A program made the position numbers and the translations under genes. From NP936 sp002726085 (GTDB taxonomy: Bacteria; Acidobacteriota; Vicinamibacteria; Vicinamibacterales; UBA8438), in assembly GCA_036012905.1 (NCBI GenBank), contig DASCQF010000109.1, forward strand, positions 80,685-144,684: a stretch of 64,000 bases of DNA, written 5' to 3'. Below are positions 17,564 through 25,603 of this stretch, one piece after another. The first letter of the stretch is position 1; each line of letters begins with the position of its first letter. A model generated the notes under the pieces. It searched no databases. It was given only the letters and a program-made list of their open reading frames with translations, and had not been told where the DNA came from.

Positions 17564-17883
17564 GACCGTGTCTCCGCCGAACCCGACTCCTTGAGCAGCT
17601 CGTAGACGATCAGCCCCTCCTCGACTTCCTCCATCGCCACACGCTCCAGCCGGGACGTCACCTCCGGGCGTTCACCGGTCTCCGGGTTGGGTCGTAGCGC
17701 CTCGAGTCTCGGCAACGCGCCCCGGCGTAATTGCTTGGCTCGCTGGGCCGCCACGTCGACGAACAGAAAGCGTCCGGAGATTGGCGCCATCCGCTCCTCG
17801 GGAATCCGAGGCATCGGAATCGGACGCACAGCTGGTATCGGTTCGGTGTCGCCGTCCTGGACGACATTATCATCATTGCTCAT
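17560..17883 (-). CDS. rpoZ: Probable RNA polymerase omega subunit
   Basis: A 107-residue protein. The segment FLFVDVAAQRAKQLRRGALPRL and the later LERVAMEEVEEGLIVYEL match the two conserved parts of the omega subunit as it appears in Acidobacteriota, where the sequence is divergent from E. coli RpoZ. A disordered proline-rich N-terminus precedes it, and a NPETGERPEVT insert separates the two parts. Omega aids assembly of beta-prime. The usual neighbours gmk or spoT are absent. AAGG lies just before the ATG. In another frame a short stretch ends in TGA overlapping this ATG, but it has no clear start and was not called. Confidence 0.72.
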   Translation of the reverse strand: MSNDDNVVQDGDTEPIPAVRPIPMPRIPEERMAPISGRFLFVDVAAQRAKQLRRGALPRLEALRPNPETGERPEVTSRLERVAMEEVEEGLIVYELLKESGSAETRS

Positions 17884-17959
17884 AACCTTTGAGCGTACTC
17901 GAAAATCACCGCGCAGTCGAGTAGGTCGACATCGAGCACGAGCCGGTGACCGTCTCGCA

Positions 17960-18187
17960 TCACGCTCGGGTCGGGGTCCGGTCCGTTACGCGGTCGCCCA
18001 ACGCCGCGTCCTCGAGACCGGTCGGCCCAGGGGAGGCCAAATACCACTCACCGGCCAACAGGTAACGGGTGGGGCGGCCCTGGTAATAGATCGTCAGGCC
18101 GCCGTGCACATCCTCCACCGGCACGATCGCTCGCGCATCGACGGCGCCCATCAGATTCATGTCACGGATGCTCAGGGGCAAGTCCAT
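17960..18187 (-). CDS. Small protein of unknown function downstream of hsp20
   Basis: A 75-residue protein (MDLPLSIRDMNLMGAVDARAIVP...YQGRPTRYLLAGEWYLAS). A good AAGGAG lies at 18195-18200 with 7-nt spacing, which makes it likely to be a real gene. No family is recognised. It begins 80 bp after the hsp20 stop on the same strand and is probably transcribed with it. Confidence 0.5.
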   Translation of the reverse strand: MDLPLSIRDMNLMGAVDARAIVPVEDVHGGLTIYYQGRPTRYLLAGEWYLASPGPTGLEDAALGDRVTDRTPTRA

Positions 18188-18267
18188 CGTCCCTCTCCTT
18201 GTCGGTGTCCCCGGCGTTGCCTGGGAACGCGAGACGACCAGCAGTCCCGCGCTCCCGCGACCACTGC

Positions 18268-18711
18268 TTACGCCGCCTTGACGGCGATGCGATGCGGCGT
18301 GGCCTCGGCCTTCGCCGGAAGCCGGACTCGTAGCGTGCCGTCCTTGTGCTCCGCCGTGACAGCTCCAGCATCCACGCTGCGAGGCACCGTGAACGACCGG
18401 CGGAATGTTCCATAGGCCCGCTCCGAGCGGAACATCCGCCCGTTGTCGACCTCGGCGTCCCTCTTGCGCTCACCCGCAATGGTGAGGACGCCGTCTTCAA
18501 ACATCACGCTGACGTCCTTGCGGTCGACACCTGGCAACTCGGCGCTGACGATCAACGCGTGATCGTCGGTCTCGTAGACATCGACCGTCGGCATCCAGTT
18601 CTGCTGCCTGGCGGCCTCGTCAGTTCCGGGGCTGACGCGACGGAACATCCGGTTGAATGGGGCGTCAAATGCGGTGAACTCCTCAAACGGATTCCAATGA
18701 ACCAATGACAT
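18268..18711 (-). CDS. Small heat-shock protein, Hsp20 / alpha-crystallin family
   Basis: A 147-residue ATP-independent holdase chaperone. The alpha-crystallin domain spans about residues 40-140, with SAELPGVDRKDVSVMFEDGVLTIAGER, RSERAYGTFRRSFTVP and the signature HKDGTLRVRLPA. The N-terminus MSLVHWNPFEEF is typical. AGGAGG at 18719-18724 lies 7 nt before the ATG. A strong promoter and paired operator-like repeats lie at 18779-18822, so expression is probably controlled. Confidence 0.95.
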   Translation of the reverse strand: MSLVHWNPFEEFTAFDAPFNRMFRRVSPGTDEAARQQNWMPTVDVYETDDHALIVSAELPGVDRKDVSVMFEDGVLTIAGERKRDAEVDNGRMFRSERAYGTFRRSFTVPRSVDAGAVTAEHKDGTLRVRLPAKAEATPHRIAVKAA

Positions 18712-18778
18712 CTGTGTACCTCCTCAATCTGAAGAAACCTGCTCTGGTTTTCGTCGTCGATCTCCACGGTCTGGATCC

Positions 18779-18822
18779 ATACTAACCACAACATGAGTTT
18801 ATGTCAATAAGCTAACTTGAGT
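18779..18822 (-). promoter_or_regulatory. hsp20 promoter with paired operator-like repeats
   Basis: On the minus strand, TTGACA (18802-18807) and TAGTAT (18779-18784) are spaced by exactly 17 bp, a near-consensus sigma-70 promoter about 60-70 nt before the gene. Two direct repeats, AACATGAGT (18790-18798) and AACTTGAGT (18814-18822) read on the plus strand, are 24 bp apart. One lies in the spacer and one upstream of the -35, a natural place for a repressor. The surrounding DNA is markedly AT-rich for this genome. Confidence 0.8.
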
Positions 18823-18889
18823 GTTTTAGGCTAAGATTCTTGCAATCGAGATTCACCTTCGTGAGGGGCATTCGTAGAACAGACCTCGA

Positions 18890-18921
18890 CTGGGCGGTTT
18901 GAGGCGGAGCGTCGCTAGACG
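18890..18921 (+). repeat. Left arm of a 32-bp inverted repeat around the eIF2B-like gene
   Basis: Starts CTGGGCGGTT and ends CGTCGCTAGACG. It matches the reverse complement of 19821-19852 at 28 of 32 positions. It covers the stop codon of the eIF2B-like gene. Part of it (GAGGCGGA..CTCGCTAGA type) recurs at 29715-29734. Confidence 0.8.
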
Positions 18922-19796
18922 AGCAAGCTCGTGAGGCGTGCAATTGCCAACGGCCGATCGGCCTCGAGACAGCTTTTCATCACCTGACCGGCGTCCAGCA
19001 TGCCGCCGTCCGAGAGCACCGCGCGCACCAAGGTGAGCGGAACCCGCTCGAAGTAGGGATTCCGGACGGTCACACCGGGGGGGGGCTGATCCCAGACCTC
19101 CGCCGCGGGTCCCTGTCGTAGCTGCAAGAGAGCGGCGACACCGGGTGGGACGAACTTGTCGCGTGAGGCTACAACGTAGACTGGCACACCAAGCTCCCCC
19201 GCCAGGGCGGCCAGTTGCGCCGAGCCTGCTTTGTTGATCACCCAGTCGCCGGTCACCGCGTCGGCACCGAGTAGCAACACGTCGCTCAAATGAAGCGCTG
19301 CTCCCAGCCCCGCATCGGTGTACACATCAACGGCGAGCCCGGCGGCGGCCAATCCGGCCACCATCTCGCGCCCTTCGTAGATGGGTCGGCCCTCTGCGCA
19401 TGCGACGCGAACGGTCCGCTGCGCGCCGACCGTCTCGACCACCCAGGCCACCGTACGGGAGGCCGAGCAGGTGGCCAGTCGCAACGAGCCGTCGCCCTCC
19501 ATCAGCAGCGTGGCAGCCACCCGTATGACAGCCTGCTCCGCCCGATCCGTCTCGCGCTCGAACCGGTCGAGGGCCTTCACCGGGTCCTCCGCGGCCAATG
19601 CCGTACAGACCGCATTCCACAGCGCCCCCATCGAGGGCTGCGCCCTGCAGACCATGGGCGACAGCCGCTCGAGGGACGCCGGTCCTGTGGCGGAGGCCTG
19701 CCGCAACACCGCCAGCGCACGGCGCAACAGCGTGCTCGCACCCGACCGATGGTCTTGTGCGATTGCCGTCACTTCACGCGTCAAGCTGTCGTCCAT
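18915..19796 (-). CDS. eIF-2B alpha/beta/delta-like protein
   Basis: A 293-residue protein of the IF-2B / MtnA-related fold. The diagnostic region is LLLGADAVTGDWVINKAGSAQLAALAGELGVPVYVVAS, near residues 165-210. It resembles bacterial and archaeal homologues that include ribose-1,5-bisphosphate isomerases and proteins of unknown role, so no reaction is assigned. The N-terminal half is helical. It is bounded by the 32-bp inverted repeat and sits between the hsp20 control region and ymdB, without obvious operon partners. Confidence 0.8.
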   Translation of the reverse strand: MDDSLTREVTAIAQDHRSGASTLLRRALAVLRQASATGPASLERLSPMVCRAQPSMGALWNAVCTALAAEDPVKALDRFERETDRAEQAVIRVAATLLMEGDGSLRLATCSASRTVAWVVETVGAQRTVRVACAEGRPIYEGREMVAGLAAAGLAVDVYTDAGLGAALHLSDVLLLGADAVTGDWVINKAGSAQLAALAGELGVPVYVVASRDKFVPPGVAALLQLRQGPAAEVWDQPPPGVTVRNPYFERVPLTLVRAVLSDGGMLDAGQVMKSCLEADRPLAIARLTSLLV

Positions 19797-19820
19797 GGCT
19801 TCCTCTGTGCGATCATGAGG

Positions 19821-19911
19821 CTTCTAGCGACGCTGCGCCTTGAACCGCCCAGACGGCGGTCGGCTCCGGATCGCTCGCAGGCTTTTCTCAGAGCCCCGCT
19901 ACGCGGGGGCT
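19821..19911 (-). repeat. Composite REP-like element
   Basis: Contains the right arm of the 32-bp inverted repeat (19821-19852) and, after a spacer ending in CTTTTCTCAG, the palindrome AGCCCCGC-TAC-GCGGGGGCT at 19892-19911. The same order of modules recurs at 22218-22275 and, inverted, at 29648-29733. Confidence 0.8.
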
Positions 19912-20016
19912 ACACATCTTTCGGCGGCGACTGAAAAAGTTGACCCAGCCGTGTCGATCTCGCCCATGGAAGATGTCTAGTCAAGTGCCAACACTCGCAT
20001 ACCTTACCGATCACAC

Positions 20017-20838
20017 ATGAAGATTCTGTTCATCGGCGACATCGTCGGCAAACCCGGACGCAGCGTGACACGCAAGGGCGTCGCGTCTCTGGTCGATCGA
20101 TACGGGATCGACCTGGTGGTGGCCAACGTCGAAAACGCCGCGGGTGGCAACGGCATCACCCGGGAGATCGGTGAGACCATTCGCGATTCCGGTGTCGACG
20201 TGATGACCACGGGCAATCACGTGTGGGACAAACGGGAAGCGCTCGATTACATCCAGCTCGAGCCGCGCCTGATCAGGCCCGCGAACTACCCCGCTGGTGT
20301 CCCCGGGTCCGGCCATATCGTCGTCAAGGCCCGATCGGGCGACCCGGTTGCGGTCATCAACGTGATGGGCCGGGTCTTCATGGCGCCACTCGACAATCCC
20401 TTCAGGGTCGTGCAGGAGGAGATCGCGGCAGTGAGGGACGAGGCACGATTCATTCTTGTCGACTTCCACGCCGAGGCAACCTCGGAGAAGGTCGCGATGG
20501 GCTGGCATCTGGACGGCCAGGTCACCGCCGTGGTCGGCACGCACACACACGTACAGTCCGCAGACGCGCGAGTGCTGCCGGGCGGCACGGCGTACATCAC
20601 TGATGCCGGCATGACCGGCCCGCACGACTCGGTCATCGGCGTCGACAAGCGCGTCGTCCTGAACCGGTTCGTCACCGGAATGCCGGGAAGATTCGACACC
20701 GCCAGCGGCGACCCGCGCTTGCACGGCGTGATCGTGACAGCTGATGCCGCCAACGGGCGCGCGACGGCTGTCGCGCGTCTCAGCCTGACCGTGGCCGACA
20801 TCGAGACTACCGCCAACGAGACGGTGGCGGCACAGTGA
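20017..20838 (+). CDS. ymdB: YmdB-family metallophosphoesterase (TIGR00282)
   Basis: A 273-residue calcineurin-like phosphodiesterase. Motifs in order are ILFIGDIVGKPGR, NVENAAGG, TTGNHVWDKRE, DFHAEATSEKVAMG and GTHTHVQSADARVLPGGTAYITDAGMTGP. These provide the di-metal site. Bacillus YmdB hydrolyses 2',3'-cyclic nucleotides and affects development; the role here is inferred by family only. Its stop overlaps the xseA start by 4 nt, so it heads the ymdB-xseA-xseB-ispA-tlyA-nadK run. Confidence 0.94.
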   Translation: MKILFIGDIVGKPGRSVTRKGVASLVDRYGIDLVVANVENAAGGNGITREIGETIRDSGVDVMTTGNHVWDKREALDYIQLEPRLIRPANYPAGVPGSGHIVVKARSGDPVAVINVMGRVFMAPLDNPFRVVQEEIAAVRDEARFILVDFHAEATSEKVAMGWHLDGQVTAVVGTHTHVQSADARVLPGGTAYITDAGMTGPHDSVIGVDKRVVLNRFVTGMPGRFDTASGDPRLHGVIVTADAANGRATAVARLSLTVADIETTANETVAAQ

Positions 20839-22217
20839 CCGGGGTGCCGTCCTTGCCGTTCGGCGAACCCGCAGGTGGCCCCGCTAATGCCCCCGACATC
20901 GTGACGGTCAGCCAGCTGACGAACCGCATTCGCGCGCTGCTGGAGTCGACCCATGCGGAGGTATGGGTAGAGGGCGAGATTGCGAACAGCCGGCTCTGGA
21001 AGACCGGCCACCTCTACTTCACATTGCGGGACGAGCACGCACAGCTCAAGGCGGTGATGTTCCGCTCGGCGGTCAGGAATCTGCGGTTCACCCCGGAGGA
21101 TGGGCTGCGGGTCGTCGCGCGGGGTCGCGTGACCGTCTACGAGCCAAAGGGCGAGTATCAAATCGTGTGCGAGCATCTGCAGCCCGAAGGGCTTGGCGCG
21201 CTCCAGGTGGCATTCGATCAGCTGAAACGCGCGCTCGAGGCCGATGGATTGTTCGAGGCAAGCCGGAAACGCCCGTTACCGATGCTCCCCCGCCAGATCG
21301 GGGTCGTCACCTCGCTTGACGGCGCGGCGCTTCGGGACATCCTCAAGGTCTTGGCCCGGCGACACCCGACGGCCCACGTCGTCATTTGCCCCGTACGCGT
21401 GCAGGGAGACGGTGCGGCCGGCCAGATCGCCCGCGGCATCGACCAACTCTCGAGACAGGAAGGTATCGACGTCCTTATCGTCGGGCGGGGCGGCGGTTCG
21501 CTCGAGGACCTCTGGGCATTCAACGAAGAGCCGGTTGCACGGGCGATCGCGGCCTCGGCGGTCCCGGTGATCTCCGCGGTCGGCCACGAGATTGACGTGA
21601 CGATGAGCGATATGGTGGCCGACATTCGCGCTGCGACCCCCTCGGCTGCGGCCGAGATCGTGGTCGCGGGTCGGGACGAGCTCGCCGCCCGCGTGGACCG
21701 GCTTGGCGAACGGCTGCAGGCAACACTCCGAGACACGATCCGGCATCGTCGCACCCAGGTCCTCCAGCTCGAGCGCCGCCCGGGTCTCGCCGGCTGGCCT
21801 GCCCACGTCGCCGTACGCGGCCGGCACGCCGCCGAGCTGACGCATGCCCTGAGCCGCGCCACCGGAGCAACGCTGGCCGTTCGAACCCGCCGCTTGCGCG
21901 CCGCCCACCTCGGGCTGGAGGCCAGAGAGCCGGGACGTCAGCTCGAAGCGAGCCGCACCCGTCTGGTGACAGCCGACGAACGGCTTGGCGCGACGATCGT
22001 CCATCGGCACCAGCGGCTGGAGGGCCACCTGGCCGACCTGACGGGCCGTCTCGACTCGCTGAGCCCGCTGGGGGTCCTCTCGCGCGGCTACGCCGTCTGC
22101 TGGAACGCGGATCGCACCGCGATCGTGCGAGACGCGTCGGCGGTGGCGGTGGGAGACGATGTCGGGATCACCCTTCGTCACGGTCAGCTCACGTGCACGG
22201 TGACCGGCAAGGACTGA
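20835..22217 (+). CDS. xseA: Exodeoxyribonuclease VII large subunit
   Basis: A 460-residue protein with an N-terminal OB-fold (VWVEGEIANSRLWKTGHLYFTLRDE) and a catalytic core with IGVVTSLDGAALRDIL, IVGRGGGSLEDLWAFNEEPVARAIAASAVPVISAVGHEIDVT. Unlike the usual PTSPTAAAE-like text, it has ATPSAAAEIVV, which is still close to the family. The long C-terminal helix region and the final LSPLGVLSRGYAV motif are complete. It cleaves single-stranded DNA together with XseB. Start is the GTG that overlaps the ymdB stop. Confidence 0.96.
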   Translation: MTGVPSLPFGEPAGGPANAPDIVTVSQLTNRIRALLESTHAEVWVEGEIANSRLWKTGHLYFTLRDEHAQLKAVMFRSAVRNLRFTPEDGLRVVARGRVTVYEPKGEYQIVCEHLQPEGLGALQVAFDQLKRALEADGLFEASRKRPLPMLPRQIGVVTSLDGAALRDILKVLARRHPTAHVVICPVRVQGDGAAGQIARGIDQLSRQEGIDVLIVGRGGGSLEDLWAFNEEPVARAIAASAVPVISAVGHEIDVTMSDMVADIRAATPSAAAEIVVAGRDELAARVDRLGERLQATLRDTIRHRRTQVLQLERRPGLAGWPAHVAVRGRHAAELTHALSRATGATLAVRTRRLRAAHLGLEAREPGRQLEASRTRLVTADERLGATIVHRHQRLEGHLADLTGRLDSLSPLGVLSRGYAVCWNADRTAIVRDASAVAVGDDVGITLRHGQLTCTVTGKD

Positions 22218-22275
22218 CTAGCGAGGCTCCGCCTCGCTAGCCGAACTTTTCTCACAGCCCCGCTACGCTGGGGCT
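22218..22275 (+). repeat. Composite REP-like element and likely xseA terminator hairpin
   Basis: Directly after the xseA stop there is a perfect palindrome, CTAGCGAGGC-TCC-GCCTCGCTAG (22218-22240), followed by CCGAACTTTTCTCAC and then AGCCCCGCTACGCTGGGGCT (22256-22275). The first hairpin has a T-run a few bases later and may end or attenuate transcription before xseB. Confidence 0.82.
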
Positions 22276-22372
22276 AGACTCCGTGAATGGAGGCTGTCGT
22301 GGTGAGAGCGAAAAAAACACGCTCGAAATCTGACTCAATTGTCAAGATGAACGTTGTTCAAGGAGTCTAGAC

Positions 22373-22624
22373 ATGGAGAATCAGATCAAGGACTTCGAGT
22401 CGGCCATCGGTGAACTCGAGACCATCGTGAAGACCCTCGAGGCAGGCGACCTGTCACTCGAGCAGTCGCTCGAACTCTTCGAGCGCGGTGTCCAGTTGTC
22501 TCGGTTCTGCCACACGCGACTGGAAGACGCGGAGCGCCGGATCGAGATTCTCAGCCAGAGTGGCGAACGTGAAGCGGCGCCCGAGACGCTGAACCCCTCA
22601 CCGGAGGACGGCGGCGCGGCGTGA
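22373..22624 (+). CDS. xseB: Exodeoxyribonuclease VII small subunit
   Basis: An 83-residue helical protein with the family signature FESAIGELETIVKTLEAGDLSLEQSLELFERGVQLSRFC. It assembles around XseA to form exonuclease VII. AAGGAG at 22359-22364 precedes the ATG. It is separated from xseA by 155 bp holding the composite repeat, and its end overlaps the ispA start by 4 nt. Confidence 0.94.
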   Translation: MENQIKDFESAIGELETIVKTLEAGDLSLEQSLELFERGVQLSRFCHTRLEDAERRIEILSQSGEREAAPETLNPSPEDGGAA

Positions 22625-23589
22625 CCACACTCTCCGATTTCACCCGATATCTGCGGACCCGCTGCGCCGAGATCGACGCGGCGCTCGAAGCGGTGCTTCC
22701 GGTTCCACCGGCCTGTCCCCCGCCCATCGCCGAAGCGATGCGCTACAGCCTGTTCGCAGGGGGCAAGCGCCTGCGCCCGATCCTGACCCTGGCGGCGGCC
22801 GAGGCGGTGGTCGAGAGCGGTCACAGCGACCCGCACAGCCGCGACACCGGACTGGCGCTGGCGATGACAGCCGCCTGTGCGGTGGAGCTGATCCATACCT
22901 ATTCCCTCGTACACGACGACCTCCCGGACATGGATGACGACGACCTGCGGCGCGGGCGGCCCACTGCGCACGTCGTCTATGGGGCAGGTGTGGCGATCCT
23001 CTCCGGGGACGCGTTGCTGACTCAGGCGTTCGTTGCCCTGGCGCGGTGCCGGTCGGACGAACCGTCCGAGTTCGAACAGCGGCGTCTCCGCGCCATTGCC
23101 CGCATCGCCGAGGCGGCCGGTGCCGCCGGCATGGTCGGGGGTCAGGTGCTCGACCTGGCCGCAACCGGCACCGGACCCGGCGGCGAGGCCACGAGTCGGC
23201 GAAACGGATCCGAGGTAACCGCCCTTCGGGAAATGCACGAGCGCAAGACCGGCGCGCTGATCGGCGCGGCGGCGGTGACCGGGGCGATCCTGGCCGGGGG
23301 CGACGAGGCCGCTATCGAGGCTGTTGACCGATATGCGACGCACCTCGGTCTTGCGTTCCAGATCGTCGACGACATCCTCGACGTCGAGGGGAACGCCGCG
23401 GATCTGGGGAAGACCGCGGGCAAGGACGCCGCCGCCGGCAAGCCGACCTATCCCTCCGTCCATGGCCTCGACCGGTCGAAGGTGCTCGCTACCGAGGCCG
23501 TCAGCTCGGCGCGAGAAGCGCTGGCGACCGCGGGTCTTGGCGGTCGGCTGAACGAGATTGCCGAGTGGGTCGTCTCGCGGAGCCATTGA
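22621..23589 (+). CDS. ispA: Polyprenyl (farnesyl/geranyl) diphosphate synthase
   Basis: A 322-residue trans-isoprenyl diphosphate synthase. The first aspartate-rich motif lies in HDDLPDMDDDDLRRG and the second in FQIVDDILDVEG; GGKRLRPIL binds pyrophosphate. The xseB-ispA order is the usual one for short-chain (C15) synthases of isoprenoid biosynthesis, often followed by dxs, which is absent here. An insert rich in Gly, Thr and Arg (about residues 180-200, before EVTALREMHERKTGALI) makes the protein slightly long. Product chain length is inferred. Confidence 0.93.
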   Translation: MTTLSDFTRYLRTRCAEIDAALEAVLPVPPACPPPIAEAMRYSLFAGGKRLRPILTLAAAEAVVESGHSDPHSRDTGLALAMTAACAVELIHTYSLVHDDLPDMDDDDLRRGRPTAHVVYGAGVAILSGDALLTQAFVALARCRSDEPSEFEQRRLRAIARIAEAAGAAGMVGGQVLDLAATGTGPGGEATSRRNGSEVTALREMHERKTGALIGAAAVTGAILAGGDEAAIEAVDRYATHLGLAFQIVDDILDVEGNAADLGKTAGKDAAAGKPTYPSVHGLDRSKVLATEAVSSAREALATAGLGGRLNEIAEWVVSRSH

Positions 23590-23655
23590 AGTGAAGGTCT
23601 GGTGGAACGGTGTCGGAGCGAGACTGAGACCGAAGCCGGCGACACCCTCCGGACT

Positions 23656-23697
23656 CTCCTGCCTTCTGCATTCTGACTTCTGACTTCTGACTCCCCA
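23656..23697 (+). repeat. Heptamer array, CTYCTGN type
   Basis: Six consecutive 7-bp units: CTCCTGC, CTTCTGC, ATTCTGA, CTTCTGA, CTTCTGA, CTCCCCA. A degenerate head with GAAGCC and CTCCGGACT precedes it (about 23631-23655). It fills the ispA-tlyA gap and ends 19 bp before the tlyA start. Confidence 0.88.
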
Positions 23698-23716
23698 GGG
23701 AGTTACAGAGCGACCA

Positions 23717-24469
23717 ATGCCCCGCGTCCGACTCGATACGCTGCTCCACACTCGTGGACTGGTCGACTCGCGCACGCGCGGACGGGCGTTGATCCTGGCC
23801 GGGCAGGTGCGAGTAGACGGCCAAACCGCGACGAAGGCCGGCACGCTCGTACCAGCCAACGCCGATGTCACACTTGACCAGCCGGACCATCCATATGTGG
23901 GACGTGGCGGCGTCAAGCTGGCCCACGCACTTGACGAGCTCGGCATCGACCCGACCGGCGCGGTGGCGCTCGACATCGGCGCATCAACCGGCGGGTTCAC
24001 CGACGTCCTGCTACGACGGGGAGCGCGCACGGTCGTGGCCCTCGATGTCGGACATGGTCAGCTGGCGTGGAGCCTGCGCCGCGACCCGCGCGTGGTCGTA
24101 CTCGAGCGGGTGCATATCGCCACCGTGGCACCCGAGACGTTGCCACCGGCTCAGCGTCGCTTCGACGTCATCACGGTGGACGTCTCGTTCATTTCGATCC
24201 GGTATTTCATAGGCCGGCTGCCGATGCTGCTTCAGCCCGACGGGGATCTCGTCGCCCTCGTAAAGCCGCAGTTCGAAGCCGGACGCTCCGAAGTCGGGCG
24301 CGGCGGACTCGTGACGGACCCGGAGGTCCACACCCGCGTCGTGGCGGCTGTGGCGACCGCGGCCGCTGAGGTAGGATTGACACGCGTGGCGATGACGCCC
24401 TCACCGATCACCGGCGCCGAAGGCAACCGGGAATTCTTTCTCCATCTGCGACACACCGCCGAAACGTAA
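23717..24469 (+). CDS. tlyA: TlyA family rRNA methyltransferase
   Basis: A 250-residue protein with an N-terminal S4 RNA-binding domain (VRLDTLLHTRGLVDSRTRGRALILAGQVRVDGQ) and a C-terminal FtsJ-type methyltransferase domain (VALDIGASTGGFTDVLLRRGA, VALDVGHGQL, DVSFISIRYF, ALVKPQFEAGR). TlyA homologues 2'-O-methylate cytidines of 16S and 23S rRNA and set capreomycin sensitivity in mycobacteria; older annotation calls them hemolysin A. The stop overlaps the nadK start by one base. Confidence 0.94.
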   Translation: MPRVRLDTLLHTRGLVDSRTRGRALILAGQVRVDGQTATKAGTLVPANADVTLDQPDHPYVGRGGVKLAHALDELGIDPTGAVALDIGASTGGFTDVLLRRGARTVVALDVGHGQLAWSLRRDPRVVVLERVHIATVAPETLPPAQRRFDVITVDVSFISIRYFIGRLPMLLQPDGDLVALVKPQFEAGRSEVGRGGLVTDPEVHTRVVAAVATAAAEVGLTRVAMTPSPITGAEGNREFFLHLRHTAET

Positions 24470-25383
24470 TGTGTGCTGAGGCGTCCTCACCCGGGGCCAC
24501 ACTCCATCCGATCGCCACGGTCGGCATCGTGGCGAAGACCGGTCTGCAGAACGCAGCGCCGGTCGTGCGCGACGTGGTGAACTGGCTCGAAGGGCGGAAC
24601 TTGCGCCCGGTGGTAGAGGCGGGCACGGCGGTGCTGGCCGGATTGAGCTCAGTCCGGACCGCCGCGGCCTCAGGGCTCCCCGACGCGTCGGACCTGATCC
24701 TGGTTCTGGGCGGCGATGGGACGCTGCTGGGAATGGCCCGGCAAATTGCCGCGGCGGAGAAAGACCCGCCCATCCTCGCCGTCAATTTTGGGAGCCTTGG
24801 GTTCCTGACCGAGATCACGCTCCCGGAGCTCTTCGACGCGCTGGCTTCGGTCCTGGACGGCCGTGCGCGTGTCGACGAAAGAAAGATGTTGCGCTCGCGG
24901 ACCGTACGGGGCGACGCCGTGCTGACGGAACAGATCGTGCTCAACGACGTGGTGATCACGAAAAGCGCGTTGTCCGGCATTCTCGACCTGTCGGTGTCGG
25001 TCGGGGACCAATTCGTGGCCAGATTCAAGGCCGATGGACTGATCATCGCGACACCAACCGGGTCGACCGCCTACAACCTTTCGGCCGGTGGCCCGATCGT
25101 GCACCCGCTCGTCAACGCGGTTGTACTCACCCCGATCGCGCCGCACGCGCTCACGAACCGCCCGGTCGTCCTGCCCGAAACGTCGGCGATCCGCATCCAA
25201 CCGGAGCCCAGTGACGGGCGCACCGAGGCCTTCGCCAGTTTCGACGGCCAGACCGGATACAAACTGGAAAGCGGCGACACTGTCATTGTGGAACGTGCCC
25301 CACGATCGTTGCGCATGATTCGCGCCGCGTCGCGTCCCTACTTCGCGGTGCTCCGCGAGAAGCTCCGGTGGGCCGAACGCTAA
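24469..25383 (+). CDS. nadK: NAD kinase
   Basis: A 304-residue ATP-NAD kinase that makes NADP. The signature LVLGGDGTLLGMAR is followed by NFGSLGFLTEI, the substrate loop LNDVVITKSALSGILDL, and FKADGLIIATPTGSTAYNLSAGGPIVHP. Position after tlyA in an xse-ispA-tlyA-nadK order is conserved in many bacteria, usually followed by recN. Here recN is missing and a 220-bp gap with nothing recognisable precedes glgP. Confidence 0.96.
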   Translation: MCAEASSPGATLHPIATVGIVAKTGLQNAAPVVRDVVNWLEGRNLRPVVEAGTAVLAGLSSVRTAAASGLPDASDLILVLGGDGTLLGMARQIAAAEKDPPILAVNFGSLGFLTEITLPELFDALASVLDGRARVDERKMLRSRTVRGDAVLTEQIVLNDVVITKSALSGILDLSVSVGDQFVARFKADGLIIATPTGSTAYNLSAGGPIVHPLVNAVVLTPIAPHALTNRPVVLPETSAIRIQPEPSDGRTEAFASFDGQTGYKLESGDTVIVERAPRSLRMIRAASRPYFAVLREKLRWAER

Positions 25384-25603
25384 GTGGTCCCGGTCGTAGA
25401 TACGGTCACGCACCGAGGGCGTCGAAGCGCCCGGTCCGCAAGGCGCGAGGAGGGAGCATACCGGCAGTATTCGACCGACAAGCAACGCCGCGGGATGGGA
25501 TGCATCGGCGGCCGAATGCGACCGTATTTGTGACCGGGGCCACTAAGCCCAGCACGTTCGCCCGTGTCGTGACCGAGACGGCGCGCCGAGCCAACGAGAT
25601 CAG

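Noticed and set aside
17879..17959. Short ORF ending in TGA overlapping the rpoZ start
   Set aside because: The last 25 residues look protein-like but there is no start or upstream coding sequence, so it was not called a gene.
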